Assembly (NCBI GenBank): GCA_028017165.1
Contig: CM051530.1
Span: 22,606,501-22,670,500, forward strand
Direction of reading: 5' to 3'
Source of the DNA: Herpetospermum pedunculosum
Lineage: Eukaryota > Streptophyta > Magnoliopsida > Cucurbitales > Cucurbitaceae
DNA: 64,000 bases
Shown: piece after piece, positions 55,201 through 57,024 of the stretch
Numbering within the stretch: the first letter of the stretch is position 1
Layout of the letters: each line of letters begins with the position of its first letter
The notes under the pieces: model-generated
Told to the model about the DNA's origin: nothing
Databases searched by the model: none
What the model saw: the letters and a program-made list of their open reading frames with translations, nothing else
Made by a program: the position numbers and the translations under genes

Positions 55201-56410
55201 AATTTCTTTTTCTGAAGTAAGATTTATTCTCACCTTCATTAATTACTATTTCAAATTCAGTCCTATCTTGCAACCATGGTAAATCCAACAGCTATAGACT
55301 TTTTTATGCCTTGAATTGATTAGTAAGTCCTGGGATCAGGTACCTATTATCCATCCTGGTGTATGAGTTAAATAAACAGACTTTGTTGGCTACAAGTTAA
55401 CAAAATCAAACCTCTGATATTGGCTCAAAGGGAAAGAGATGTGATAGGAATGTCATTAGAAGGAAATTAGGATATTATAAGGGTATATTAGTAATTAAAT
55501 AGAGAGTTTGTTAGGATGGCTTGGTTATACATAGTGGGGAAAGAGTGTAAGGTAGACAATTATCTAGTGAGTGAATTAGGGCTTGAAACCTATCTCAAGA
55601 AAGGGAGGGTCCAAGTACCTCGAACACTTGGTTTATCTTGTATTTTGGTTACACCGTTTATCTTGCAACACATTTGGGTTCTATCGAGATGTTTTTCTAA
55701 AAATCAACTTGTCATTGACATTGACATTTTGCTGGTAGGCAACCAATATGTTGCTAACTAAAAGTTTTAGACTAATTTGGGGCATGGGTCATTTGCCAAA
55801 CGTGAGGATAACTAGTCCACCAATAAAGTCCGAACTGTGATTAAAAATGGAAGGATGAAGCCTTTTTCTAAGAAACTTAAGGTATTATCAGCCTCTCTTC
55901 TCAATTTGGATTCCTGGGATATGAAATGAAGGTGAAGGCAGCTTGCAGGTGATGTTGAGCATTAGGTGCCTGTGTGTGAGAGCATTCTCTCATGACGATG
56001 TATTAGTCTACAGATCTAGTTCTTACTTAGCGTGCCAACTTTTGAATATGTCCATTGACTATAGTACGAGACCAAATAGGCTTATAATTCTTACCCATGA
56101 TTATATTTTTCTATTCAGTGCTCAAACATTTGAATTTGGTTTTTGGTCTCTTAATGACTATGAATATGGATGAACTAAAAGTTTCTCTTCTTGCTCCAAA
56201 AACAGAGAGAGTTAGACATCACACATTTCGTACAGACAGCACCTTGGTTAGGGATAATTCCAGGTGTTGATGGGCAAATATTGCATTCTGAAGATGGAGA
56301 TAGCCCTATTGTAAGCCTATTCAAGTCAGCGACAAGTGCAATTGTTTCAAATCCTGGAAACCCTAATGGAATGTCATACTATACCATGTCAAAACAGGCT
56401 GAAGCAGCAG
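4980..56410 (+). CDS. PIR: PIR/PIROGI (SRA1, CYFIP-like), SCAR/WAVE complex subunit; 27 exons, 3' end beyond window
   Basis: Cytoplasmic subunit of the SCAR/WAVE complex; it relays ROP/Rac signals to Arp2/3 actin nucleation with NAP1, ABI-like, BRK1 and SCAR. The translation from ATG 4980 (MAVPVEEAIAALSTFSLE) follows plant PIR throughout. The N-terminal Rac-binding region (DUF1394) spans about residues 60-300, followed by the FragX_IP/CYFIP region. Exons: 4980-5033, 5291-5363, 7934-7998, 10249-10326, 18059-18178, 18253-18323, 18475-18567, 23435-23504, 24118-24182, 24379-24574, 24671-24822, 25454-25547, 30998-31210, 32353-32564, 43938-44082, 45558-45726, 45979-46055, 46519-46689, 47923-47999, 48075-48177, 48542-48661, 48756-48899, 52703-52852, 53072-53215, 54258-54345, 54988-55115, 56206-56410. 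Phases agree at every junction and no stop occurs in 1092 codons. Known plant homologues are about 1280 residues, so ~190 C-terminal residues lie past 64000. Introns 9 and 11 are U12-type. The great length comes from transposons in introns 2, 3, 4, 7, 12, 14, 22 and 27. Exon positions are read from sequence; function is by family. Confidence 0.95.
5802..6593 (-). mobile_element. Tandem TRIM retrotransposon array (four LTRs, three internal segments)
   Basis: Four copies of a roughly 110-120 bp LTR (minus-strand start TGTTGAGGATCCCACATTGG, degenerate) alternate with three short internal segments. The internal segments carry a tRNA-Met-type primer site (rc of CTCTGATACCA, clearest at about 6263 and 6471) and a polypurine tract (rc of TGCCCCCTCAAGATGG). 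The outer ends are flanked by GGTAG (5797-5801) and TGTAG (6594-6598), a near-match target duplication. There is no coding sequence, which defines a TRIM. The family is the same as the single young copy at 33731-34054. It lies in PIR intron 2. Confidence 0.8.
6007..6058 (-). mobile_element. 52-bp LINE 3'-end insertion inside the TRIM array
   Basis: The insert is a T-run followed by GAACAAGAAACAAAACTTTC and ATTGAAAAAATGAAAAGG, the reverse complement of the LINE tail seen many times in this window. It is flanked by a perfect 14 bp duplication ATCATCTTGAATAT at 5993-6006 and 6059-6072. It interrupts the TRIM array, so it is younger than the array. Confidence 0.85.
6637..6902 (+). mobile_element. 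5'-truncated LINE with long target-site duplication
   Basis: The insert ends in the shared LINE tail (GCATTAGTCTCTTTTCATTT, ATCAATGAAAAG, TTTCTTGTTT) and an A-run. The sequence AATCCAAATACAATCCCAA with adjoining A residues is repeated at 6616-6636 and 6903-6923, giving a 21 bp duplication. Only about 266 bp of 3' untranslated sequence were inserted. PIR intron 2. Confidence 0.85.
7222..7439 (+). mobile_element. Complete tRNA-derived SINE (Au-like)
   Basis: A Pol III promoter is visible: box A TGGCCTAGTGGTC at 7235-7247 and box B GGTTCAATCC at 7278-7287. A conserved body follows (TTTCCTACGGGTTTCCTTG, GGTGCGCGTAAGTTGGCCC), ending in an A-rich tail. A 17 bp duplication AAAAGAAGCAGTATATT flanks it at 7205-7221 and 7440-7456. 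This is the reference copy for the fragments at 4085, 12195 and 32629. The assignment to the Au family is from memory of its 3' end. Confidence 0.85.
7494..7551 (+). mobile_element. Very short LINE 3' tail
   Basis: TTTAGTCTCTTTTCATTACA is followed by TCAATGAAATATCTGGTTTC and TTGTTAAAAAA, the window's common LINE tail. Flanks share AATGAAT only, so the target duplication is uncertain. The rest of intron 2 up to 7933 shows nothing recognisable. Confidence 0.6.
8056..8082. repeat. (AT)n microsatellite
   Basis: A run of about a dozen AT dinucleotides followed by a T-run, in PIR intron 3. Confidence 0.8.
8207..8954. mobile_element. Non-autonomous hAT-like element rich in CGGTCGG repeats
   Basis: The termini TAGGGGTGGCCAACGG and, read inward from the right, TAGGCGTGGGCACAAA form short hAT-type inverted repeats. 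Flanking octamers GTAATCAT (8199-8206) and GTGATTAT (8955-8962) match at 6 of 8 positions, as for an aged 8 bp duplication. Both subterminal regions carry many short CGGTCGG/CCGACCG motifs in opposite orientation; the centre is purine-rich filler. Two overlapping ORFs of about 140 codons cross the right end but look like chance readings. PIR intron 3. Confidence 0.6.
9240..9680 (-). mobile_element. 5'-truncated LINE with ORF2 C-terminus
   Basis: A long T-run at 9239-9260 is followed by the reverse complement of the LINE tail (GAAACAAACCTTTTCATTGA). On the minus strand the ORF2 end reads ...SLWCSLSSSFKDFSLRDINL then WNAFIFPL and stop near 9377. The same C-terminus recurs at 16740-17080 and 22542-22723 on the plus strand, defining one LINE family here. 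PIR intron 3. Confidence 0.75.
9720..10031 (+). mobile_element. LINE 3' fragment (zf-RVT family)
   Basis: Around 9860-9910 the plus strand reads VFKDFFNYPLGIIFLD, matching the end of the zf-RVT LINE ORF2 seen at 21095-21568. A related 3' untranslated sequence follows, ending TTTTTCAATGAAAACCGAG and an A-rich stretch at 10030. Upstream, the ~24 bp sequence TTTGAGAAATCTTTGCCATC is imperfectly repeated at 9738 and 9766. Start is approximate. Confidence 0.55.
10327..10930. other. Intronic stretch with no recognised feature
   Basis: First part of PIR intron 4. Only a small local duplication (ATTGCGCATGTAAT at about 10361 and 10401) stands out. No coding or transposon signature was recognised. Confidence 0.5.
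10948..11748 (-). pseudogene. Ty3/gypsy Gag fragment, 3'-truncated
   Basis: The minus-strand frame opens 15 codons upstream at 11793, but the likely start is the ATG at 11748 (MAQKRIEERLDQTDLEIG), because the earlier codons overlap the primer-binding site. A coiled-coil N-terminus is followed by the retrotransposon Gag core (PIFDGDDPDSWLFRA, FRATRKGSLCGQFLAIKQ). The same layout is in the plus-strand Gag at 34380. Homology stops near VEDVE, about 10965, and no protease, RT or integrase follows, so the element is truncated at its 3' side. Confidence 0.8.
11789..12039 (-). mobile_element. 5' LTR of the truncated Ty3/gypsy element
   Basis: On the minus strand it starts TGTGAGAAGAAGCAAG and ends GACTCTTTGCA, next to the primer site (rc of GCTCTGATACCA at 11775-11786). 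The Gag start lies 40 bases further on. No second LTR was found. Sequence at 12050-12185 with a TATA-like CCTATATATATG and an AATAAA signal may be a piece of another LTR. Confidence 0.65.
12195..12312 (+). mobile_element. Degenerate Au-like SINE fragment
   Basis: CACCTACATAGGATTTAATA, GGTTGTCTCGTGAGAATAGT and AAGCTGGCCCAAACACTCA match the body and 3' end of the SINE at 7222-7439. An A-run follows at about 12320. The box A/box B head is absent. The following stretch to 12645 shows nothing recognisable. Confidence 0.6.
12650..13712 (+). mobile_element. Decayed LINE ORF2 C-terminal region with 3' tail
   Basis: Broken plus-strand frames read NWDGLKEDMECVFK, NPWKDISLELPPFSSLILF and VDTYFWEEFGWVSIL, then zf-RVT-like pieces around 13284-13620. 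These match the region after the reverse transcriptase in plant LINEs. Several stops and frameshifts interrupt it. The end has a 3' untranslated region with TTTTAATGAAAGC and an A-run at about 13711. It is 5'-truncated. PIR intron 4. Confidence 0.65.
13722..14325 (-). mobile_element. LINE RT-thumb fragments in opposite orientations
   Basis: At 13722-13830 the plus strand reads SRWAALVGCEVGVFPSSYLGLPLG, the plant LINE RT-thumb motif. Directly after it, 13831-14320 reads on the minus strand as VWWSWGWLSMPKKPISPYEM and WRFTQEENALWRRINCA, a nearby part of LINE ORF2 in reverse orientation. Frameshifts are present. The two pieces probably come from separate insertions or a 5'-inverted LINE. Confidence 0.55.
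14326..14690 (+). mobile_element. 5'-truncated LINE 3' region
   Basis: The block ends with GAGCATTAGCCTCTTTTCAT, TTTTCAATAA, TTTTTTGTTTCTTGTT and a 12-base A-run. The same sequence in reverse is at 31602-32190, sharing a long segment from TTTGGTTTGTTC to the tail. Only 3' sequence is present; no intact ORF. Confidence 0.7.
14759..15172 (+). pseudogene. LINE ORF1 C-terminal fragment
   Basis: An open frame of 137 codons, rich in Ser and Pro. It carries SEVSLSSVES near residue 63 and ends in SGLVIREIPP. The same motif pair, a Ser/acidic SLSS block and a C-terminal GL..IIP-like end, occurs in the frames at 15308-15838 and 17215-17499. In the latter two, LINE ORF2 endonuclease starts follow, so I read this as the end of a LINE ORF1. 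No zinc knuckle or RRM is visible. The ATG may not be a real start. Confidence 0.5.
15308..15838 (+). pseudogene. LINE ORF1 C-terminal part
   Basis: A 176-codon frame, acidic and Ser-rich, with SDSDSDSDISLSSIET near residues 82-97. It ends YFKECGLDIVTIIPRS just before 15838. The next ATG, at 15842, starts an endonuclease-like ORF2 (MKIFSWNTKGL), the usual ORF1/ORF2 order in plant LINEs. The N-terminal nucleic-acid-binding part is not seen, so it is a fragment. The short SD repeat may be local slippage. Confidence 0.6.
15842..16740 (+). pseudogene. LINE ORF2 endonuclease remnant, multiply broken
   Basis: MKIFSWNTKGLKVQ at 15842 is the usual start of the APE-like endonuclease domain of plant LINE ORF2. 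A stop follows within about 20 codons. Around 16120-16160 the strand reads GLGGDFNTICW, containing the GDFN catalytic motif. Frameshifts and a deletion separate the pieces. The segment 16350-16740 looks LINE-like but has no clear domain. Confidence 0.55.
16741..17082 (+). mobile_element. 5'-truncated LINE with ORF2 C-terminus and tail
   Basis: The strand reads SLWCSLSSSFKEFSLQDITL and stops at 16926. The 3' untranslated region ends GCATTAGTCTCCTTTCATTA, TATCAATGAAATGG, TTTCTTGTTC and an A-run. It is the same family as 9240-9680 and 22542-22723. Confidence 0.75.
17085..17560 (-). pseudogene. LINE ORF1 end and ORF2 start on the minus strand
   Basis: Frame 17499 to 17215 (94 codons) carries DSDSEISLSSVDT and ends KKCGLEVCEIIPLRSS, matching the ORF1 end at 15308-15838. 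About 40 bases after its stop, an ATG at 17175 begins MKVISWNTRGWG, the start of an ORF2 endonuclease domain, which runs to about 17085. There the plus-strand LINE A-tail abuts it. So this LINE was interrupted or truncated by the neighbouring insertion. Confidence 0.6.
17565..17873 (+). mobile_element. 5'-truncated LINE 3' region
   Basis: T- and G-rich 3' untranslated sequence ending GAGCATTAGTCTCTTTTCAT, TTACTCAATGAAAAC, TTTCTTGTTC and an A-run. A 68-codon hydrophobic ORF at 17621-17827 lies entirely inside this tail region and is probably not real. End of PIR intron 4 follows. Confidence 0.65.
19012..20563 (-). mobile_element. Young non-autonomous LTR retrotransposon with identical LTRs
   Basis: Two 171 bp LTRs (19012-19182 and 20393-20563) look identical by eye. 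They start TGTTATAATATATG and end CCTAACA on the plus strand. A perfect GGAGA duplication lies at 19007-19011 and 20564-20568. On the minus strand the primer site (rc of GCTCTGATACCA) follows the 20393 LTR and a purine tract (rc of CCCTCCCTCAAACTCAAG) precedes the 19182 LTR. The 1.2 kb interior encodes no Gag or Pol; it holds minisatellite blocks (GAACCGGGGTTGAAAC-type units, 19330-19690) and a GC-rich repetitive leader (19790-20260). Long ORFs in it are repeat artefacts. It needs proteins from another element, presumably a Copia. Confidence 0.9.
19330..19690. repeat. Minisatellite inside the non-autonomous LTR element
   Basis: Repeated units built from ACCGGGGTTGAAAC, AAACCGGGCTGAACCGG and AACCAAACCGGATTGAAC recur at least eight times. 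The block CAGAGTAAACTGAATAAGAT is present at 19346 and 19504. Minus-strand translation gives repeated FNPGSIRFGFV-type peptides, which I do not take as coding. Confidence 0.75.
20811..21064. repeat. Tandem duplication of a ~125 bp unit with T-tract
   Basis: The unit begins GGGAGAAGAAATAAAAGGGT, has a T-run of about 20 and ends GATTTAACTGGA. It is present at 20811-20935 and 20936-21060, then restarts as GGGAG at 21060. The two copies look nearly identical, so the duplication is recent. Confidence 0.85.
21118..21610 (-). mobile_element. 5'-truncated LINE with zf-RVT domain
   Basis: The minus strand reads DLDHLMWSCAFARVVWDSLF, EEFLLHLPFREKGKFLW, WGERNSRTFRG and RFHVSLWASVTRLFCNYPL, the zinc-binding region that ends plant LINE ORF2 (zf-RVT). 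One stop near 21383 and a frame change break it. Its tail GGTACCGAGCTTTCATTGAG lies at about 21139-21158. This is the clearest copy of the zf-RVT family whose stubs occur at 9720, 12650, 47040, 53560 and 56440. Confidence 0.75.
21765..21900 (-). mobile_element. Possible LINE 3' end
   Basis: TTGGAAAAGAAACTGAAACT and TTTCATTGAGATT resemble the reversed LINE tail. No ORF is visible. The following stretch 21901-22521 in intron 7 shows no recognised feature. Confidence 0.4.
22542..22723 (+). mobile_element. 5'-truncated LINE with 20-bp target duplication
   Basis: ACAAAGCATCTATTCTTCTC is repeated perfectly at 22522-22541 and 22724-22743. The insert starts TTTGGTGTTCTCTTACTAAT, matches the end of the LINE family at 16741-17082 and ends with the shared tail and an A-run. 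PIR intron 7. Confidence 0.9.
22985..23170 (+). mobile_element. Older LINE 3' fragment
   Basis: CTCACTCCTTTTAAGAGTTT, TTTTCATTACATCAATGAGA and a final A-run resemble the common LINE tail with more divergence. No target duplication is clear. The 135-codon ORF at 23151-23558 crosses this A-run and PIR exon 8 and is not a separate gene. Confidence 0.55.
23592..24004. mobile_element. Possible MITE in intron 8
   Basis: The sequence opens GGGTCTATTTGGTTGCCCGG followed by GATTTCAAATCCTAATGG. Related GATTTCAAATCATTTC and CCTAATGGAGGG motifs occur near the right end. Inverted ends are weak and no duplication was identified. Intron 8 spans 23505-24117. Confidence 0.25.
24183..24378 (+). other. PIR: U12-type (minor spliceosome) GT-AG intron, PIR intron 9
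   Basis: The donor is GTATCCTC directly after exon 9, one base from the U12 consensus GTATCCTT. Near the 3' end TTCCTTGAC at 24361-24369 is a perfect match to the U12 branch consensus TTCCTTRAY. The branch A at 24368 is 10 bases from the AG at 24377-24378, within the usual 10-20 range. There is no polypyrimidine tract right before the acceptor. Splicing restores the reading frame (VNNVEDILQ). Confidence 0.85.
24823..25453 (+). other. PIR: U12-type AT-AC intron, PIR intron 11
   Basis: The intron begins ATATCCTG and ends ...GATCTAC. The donor matches the AT-AC U12 consensus ATATCCTT at 7 of 8 positions. The branch-like AGCCTTAAC at 25435-25443 has its A 11 bases before the end. Joining GA (24821-24822) to ATATCAGAGA (25454) yields E-Y-Q-R-H-Y, the residues expected in plant PIR. 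A GT-AG alternative would need a donor at 24830 and acceptor at 25460 and would replace Q by P. The 631-base intron contains no transposon that I recognise. Confidence 0.88.
25671..30534 (-). mobile_element. Copia LTR retrotransposon A, near full length
   Basis: LTRs of 157 bp at 25671-25827 and 30378-30534 differ at one position (GTAAATG versus GTCAATG). On the minus strand the primer site TGGTATCAGAGC follows the first LTR (rc at 30366-30377), gag-pol occupies 29977-25835, and the purine tract (rc of CTCCCCCTCAAG) precedes the last LTR. The flanks AATTT and AGGTA do not form a target duplication, unlike copy B of the same family. The left junction carries copied sequence (see findings). It sits in PIR intron 12 against the gene's direction. 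Confidence 0.95.
25835..29977 (-). pseudogene. Copia A gag-pol polyprotein with one nonsense codon
   Basis: Single frame from ATG 29977 to the stop at 25835. The order is typical of Copia: Gag with a CCHC knuckle (CYYCRKPGHVVKEC), aspartic protease (DSGATDHMTG), GAG-pre-integrase (HCRLGHPSISVLKRL), integrase core, reverse transcriptase (YVDDIVITGDD) and RNase H. The frame is open except for a TAG at 28769-28771, where copy B has a sense codon. This splits it into about 400 and 970 codons. No other break is seen, so the copy lost integrity recently. Lineage within Copia was not assigned. Confidence 0.9.
30535..30652 (+). other. Exon-like open segment abutting Copia A, origin unknown
   Basis: In one frame the 118 bases read GIPRMSSAEFSRREKFNL then RRQDHLELVEAKDEELKNLK with no stop, ending in AAG followed by GTTTAG. 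That could be a splice donor or a stop one codon later. The peptide is charged and helix-like. Plant PIR as I know it has nothing at this point: exon 12 joins directly to exon 13. It might be filler DNA carried in with the aberrant Copia junction, or part of another gene. I do not recognise the family. The rest of intron 12 to 30997 is unremarkable. Confidence 0.35.
31525..31590 (-). mobile_element. Short tRNA-type SINE with 11-bp duplication
   Basis: On the minus strand the insert starts TTGAGCATAGCTCAACTGG, containing a box A, and ends in an A-run. CTAATCTTATT flanks it at 31514-31524 and 31591-31601. It is related to the SINE at 54794-54894. PIR intron 13. Confidence 0.7.
31602..32190 (-). 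mobile_element. 5'-truncated LINE 3' region
   Basis: It starts with T residues then GAACAAGAAACAAAACTTTT and CATTGAAAAAATGAAAAGAG, the reversed LINE tail. The body is collinear with 14326-14690. The upstream end is estimated. Overlapping hydrophobic ORFs at 31626-31947 lie in the 3' untranslated part and are not considered real. Confidence 0.65.
32629..32680 (+). mobile_element. 52-bp SINE 3'-end insertion
   Basis: GTGGTGCGCGTAAGCTGGCC and CGGACACTCACGGATATC are the 3' end of the SINE at 7222-7439. A perfect 17 bp duplication ATAATGTATTATCTTAT lies at 32612-32628 and 32681-32697. PIR intron 14, just after exon 14. Confidence 0.88.
32790..33622 (+). mobile_element. LINE ORF2 fragment (before and into RT), cut by the Ty3 element
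   Basis: Broken frames lead into HWSPISREQVESLELVFSEE and GICKSPGPDGFTTEFFKFSW, the start of the LINE reverse transcriptase domain (GPDGF motif). The end reads VNETYICFIPKKTG, in another frame, exactly where the Ty3 LTR begins at 33623. No continuation was found downstream of the Ty3/Copia block. Confidence 0.65.
33731..34054 (-). mobile_element. Complete young TRIM with identical LTRs
   Basis: LTRs of 113 bp at 33731-33843 and 33942-34054 are identical by eye. The 98 bp interior has the primer site (rc of GCTCTGATACCA at 33930-33941) and purine tract (rc of TGCCCCCTCAAGATGG at 33844). A perfect GGGAC duplication lies at 33726-33730 and 34055-34059. It inserted into the LTR of the Ty3 element. 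It is the same family as the tandem array at 5802-6593. Confidence 0.95.
34380..35210 (+). pseudogene. Ty3 chromovirus Gag, nonsense and frameshift
   Basis: The start is ATG 34380 (MAQRQVEERLEGTEKDLGSI), 28 bases after the primer site. A coiled-coil N-terminus is followed by the Gag core (PIFDGSNPDAWLFRAERYF, CARFLAIKQDGTIAEY). A TGA at 34899-34901 interrupts it, and the frame shifts at about 35165 (after DEAHPK) into the pol frame. Related to the minus-strand Gag at 10948. Confidence 0.85.
35213..38942 (+). pseudogene. Ty3 chromovirus Pol (protease, RT, RNase H, integrase, chromodomain), broken
   Basis: In order: zinc knuckle CYRCDEKFFKGHRC (about 35430), aspartic protease LIDCGATHNFVS (35687), reverse transcriptase CVDYRALNRYTVPDKFPIP to VFFDDILVYN (36430-36755), RNase H ETDASGTGVGAVLQQ (37170), integrase zinc region and core (CAICQRNKS at 37848), and a C-terminal chromodomain-like end (DEWLIQWQGLQACDATWE). 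Breaks: TAA at 37067-37069, TAG at 38216-38218 and a frameshift near 38270. The catalytic Asp pairs are present, but the frame cannot yield one polyprotein. Confidence 0.9.
38950..42657 (+). mobile_element. Copia element C, gag-deleted and 3'-truncated
   Basis: The 5' LTR (start estimated, ends ACAATATCA at 39086) is followed by primer site TGGTATCAGAGCC at 39087 and a leader with GCCGCC-type repeats. Most of gag is absent: the reading resumes shortly before the protease at about 39677. RNase H is cut after SSAESEYKAMAQL near 42657, so the end of RNase H, the purine tract and the 3' LTR are missing. A LINE-like tail follows directly. Confidence 0.85.
39677..42657 (+). pseudogene. Copia C pol remnant
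   Basis: Protease DSGATDHMTG near 39915, GAG-pre-integrase HCRLGHPSISVLRKL, integrase with a TGA at 40613-40615 (after CNFHAEI), then to 41665. A frame change and small deletion lie near 41600, where the reverse transcriptase region begins. RT carries YVDDIIITGND near 42017. RNase H is truncated. The family is related to, but clearly diverged from, Copia A/B. Confidence 0.85.
42658..42750 (+). mobile_element. LINE-like 3' tail fused to truncated Copia C
   Basis: Right after the break in RNase H the sequence becomes T-rich and ends TTTCCTTCGTTTCTTGTT followed by A-residues, like the LINE tails elsewhere. No target duplication separates it from the Copia, so it may have been joined during reverse transcription or by deletion. 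Confidence 0.45.
42840..43530 (+). mobile_element. Possible decayed LINE 3' region with (TTA)n
   Basis: The stretch contains TTCAAATCCTTTCGTTGTCT, and TTGTTAGGCTGTTTTTGTTC near its end, which resemble LINE 3' untranslated sequence, then AGTTTTTGTATCTTAAGAAA. A (TTA)n microsatellite of about 14 units lies at 43217-43258. No ORF with recognisable domains. The following 43531-43937 has nothing recognised. Confidence 0.35.
44500..44690. repeat. Purine-rich GGGAGGAGAGCTTTCGAGAG repeats
   Basis: The motif GAGAGCTTTCGAGAGGACAG occurs at about 44551 and 44641 within a GGAG/GAGAG-rich block, suggesting a ~90 bp tandem duplication with slippage. The 68-codon ORF over it is a low-complexity reading. 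It lies in PIR intron 15; 44083-44480 shows nothing recognised. Confidence 0.6.
44695..44911 (-). mobile_element. hAT-like fragment of the ATACGGATACG family
   Basis: On the minus strand it starts TAGCACGGATACTCTAAAG and carries CCGTATCGGACGTATCC-type repeats, then internal sequence (rc of TTAAGTTTTGGGCTG). This matches the left part of the complete element at 57136-57751. The other terminus is absent. Confidence 0.65.
44912..45327 (+). mobile_element. LINE tail stub and a second LINE ORF2 C-terminus
   Basis: A short LINE tail (GGTCTCTTGTCATTTTATCA, ATGAAAAGTTG, A-run) ends near 44975. From about 44980 the strand reads DLLVSIFVDHPFRGEKKTLW, WLLWGERNRRLFLD and stops at 45261, then a tail TTTATCAATGAAATTG and A-run at 45327. 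The ORF2 end differs from the two other families, so a third LINE family is present. PIR intron 15. Confidence 0.65.
46700..47039. other. Intron 18 stretch without recognised feature
   Basis: Moderately purine-rich sequence between exon 18 and the LINE at 47040. No reading frame, terminal repeat or Pol III motif that I can support. Confidence 0.4.
47040..47370 (+). mobile_element. 5'-truncated LINE, zf-RVT family
   Basis: Broken frames read MIEEFLLHPPFQEKRKFLWQ, ERNNRTFRGIERKSCTIW and LGRFYVSLW, followed by a tail CATTTTATCTCAATGAAAGC and an A-rich end. Same family as 21118-21610 but plus strand. From 47371 to exon 19 at 47923 nothing else is recognised. Confidence 0.65.
49025..49280 (+). 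mobile_element. 5'-truncated LINE 3' region
   Basis: GGAGTTCTCTTTCCAAGCAT, then NWHAFLSSP in one frame and stop, match the ORF2 end of the LINE family at 16741. The tail GACCATTAGTCTTTTTTCAT, TAAATCAATAAAAAATG, TTTCTTGTT plus A-run ends near 49280. PIR intron 22. Confidence 0.65.
49500..51776 (+). pseudogene. LINE ORF2 endonuclease and reverse transcriptase, truncated before the FADD motif
   Basis: From about 49808 the strand reads VLSWNVRGLNSTK (endonuclease start), then DWILGADFNITRW (50197), YTWTN and the C-terminal endonuclease region, the linker (LIADWW-like), and RT motifs PADFIAEFYKKSWN (51156), CLIPKK, DYRPISL, LDIEKTFDMVDW (51523) and GLRQGDPLSPFLFIL (51697). Breaks include stops near 49850, 49951 and 50886 and a frameshift near 51290. 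The RT is cut off at LSRMLLKA, and Copia RNase H sequence begins directly at about 51777. Confidence 0.85.
51777..52430 (+). mobile_element. Copia D: RNase H, polypurine tract and 3' LTR only
   Basis: Open frame 51808-52167 (entering from about 51777) reads RSKKQNVVARSSAEAEFRAL, the Copia RNase H end, to KLAMEDIFKPA. The polypurine tract GAGGGGGAG at 52166-52174 leads to an LTR starting TGTTAGAATTTCTAG at 52175. The LTR holds two CCTATATAAGAAGA TATA-like sites in a duplicated 42 bp segment. The LTR end near 52430 is an estimate. The 5' part is replaced by the LINE. Confidence 0.8.
52274..52357 (+). promoter_or_regulatory. Duplicated TATA-box segment in Copia D LTR
   Basis: The 42 bp unit starting ACTTTCCTTATTGTATTAGG and ending CCTATATAAGAAGAT is present at 52274-52315 and 52316-52357. 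A partial third unit (TTATTGTATTAGGTCTTT) precedes it. Each full unit contains a TATATAAG box. Confidence 0.7.
53290..53362. repeat. AT/GATA/CATA microsatellite cluster
   Basis: Runs of ATATAT, ACACAC, four GATA units and ATGCATAC repeats lie just after exon 24, in intron 24. A 71-codon minus-strand ORF across it is a low-complexity artefact. Confidence 0.75.
53560..54062 (+). mobile_element. LINE ORF2 C-terminal remnant with internal deletion
   Basis: Fragments read WKVKVPKKIKFLAW, LQGKDNTLDRVQSLV, then after a gap SYQLGIIPLD near 53925-53950 and a tail with CATAAAAGTTTGGTTTC and A-run at 54062. This is the zf-RVT LINE family with the zinc-binding middle missing. A following T-run and ACAAGAAACATTTTCATGAG at 54075-54100 may be another reversed LINE end. 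Confidence 0.55.
54571..54641 (+). mobile_element. 71-bp LINE 3'-end insertion
   Basis: The insert is AGAGTTTGTATCCCTGAGCA, TTAGTCTCTCATCATTATAT, CAATGAAAAACC, TTTCTTGTTC and A-rich sequence. A 17 bp duplication (AAATAGAGAAGAACTTC, one mismatch) lies at 54554-54570 and 54642-54658. PIR intron 25. Confidence 0.88.
54794..54894 (-). mobile_element. tRNA-derived SINE with 15-bp target duplication
   Basis: Read on the minus strand: box A TAGCTCAATTGG (rc 54871-54882), box B GGTTCGAATCC (rc 54828-54838) and a poly-A tail (T-run at 54794-54807). CCCTACATCAGTGTT is repeated perfectly at 54779-54793 and 54895-54909. The length of ~100 bp, the A-tail and the duplication mark it as a SINE rather than a tRNA gene. 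It is the best-preserved copy of the relics upstream of PIR and at 31525. Confidence 0.88.
55425..55690 (+). mobile_element. Probable LTR fragment (Ty3-like)
   Basis: AAAGGGAAAGAGATGTGATA, TTATAAGGGTATATTAGTAA, a promoter-like GGTTATACATAGTGGGG and AAGAAAGGGAGGGTCCAAGT resemble a plant Ty3 LTR known to me from cucurbit-type sequence. No partner LTR, primer site or duplication was seen. The rest of intron 26 up to 56205 shows nothing recognised; the ORFs there look random. Confidence 0.4.
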
Positions 56411-56439
56411 GTTTTCTACTATTTCACACTTACAATTTC

Positions 56440-56690
56440 TCTTTACTGTTTAGGAAGTTGAGAGATCTCGCGAGGTGTGGTCTCTTATTGATTTAATGCA
56501 TCTCTTTGGGCGTCTGTTGCTAAGATTTTTTTTTAATAATCATTTAGGCCTTGTCCTTTTGGATTTGACCCTTTTTTTGTATAGTTAGTCTTGGGGCTAG
56601 GCATTTTCTTTTGTTAGGCTGTTTTTTGAATGCTTTCGGTATTCTTTCATTTTATCTCAATGAAAGTAGATTTTCTAATAAAAATAACTA
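56440..56690 (+). mobile_element. 5'-truncated LINE 3' end, zf-RVT family
   Basis: GTGGTCTCTTATTGATTTAA, CATCTCTTTGGGCGTCTGTT, then AATAATCATTTAGGCCTTGT and a tail TTTTATCTCAATGAAAGTAG with A-rich end. In frame pieces it gives VWSLIDLMHLFG-like and FFNNHLGLVLLD. Start of PIR intron 27. Confidence 0.6.
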
Positions 56691-57024
56691 AATGCATAAA
56701 TAATCGAAAAGCTTAAAGATCAAGACTTGAAGCTCATCAATCAAGGACGGGAGAACATGGAAATCTTAATAGGTTGAATAAACAAGTGGTTTTAGAAAGA
56801 AAAATATGAACAAGGATGAGTATCTCAACATAGAATGGTGAGATGCCAATTTTCTAGACTTTTTAGGTACATTTTTCTAATTAGTTTTTCCGAATTGTTT
56901 GTGTTACTTTAAATTTCAAAACTCGATATCAAGAGTGCTTTCAGTATTTTATGTTTTTCTTTCATTATGAGAAATGAAAGTACAAAAAGACAATGCCACA
57001 AAAAAAGTAATAAAATAGAATAAA

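Noticed and set aside
55516..55761. 81-codon ORF in intron 26
   Set aside because: It overlaps a probable LTR fragment and has no recognisable domain.
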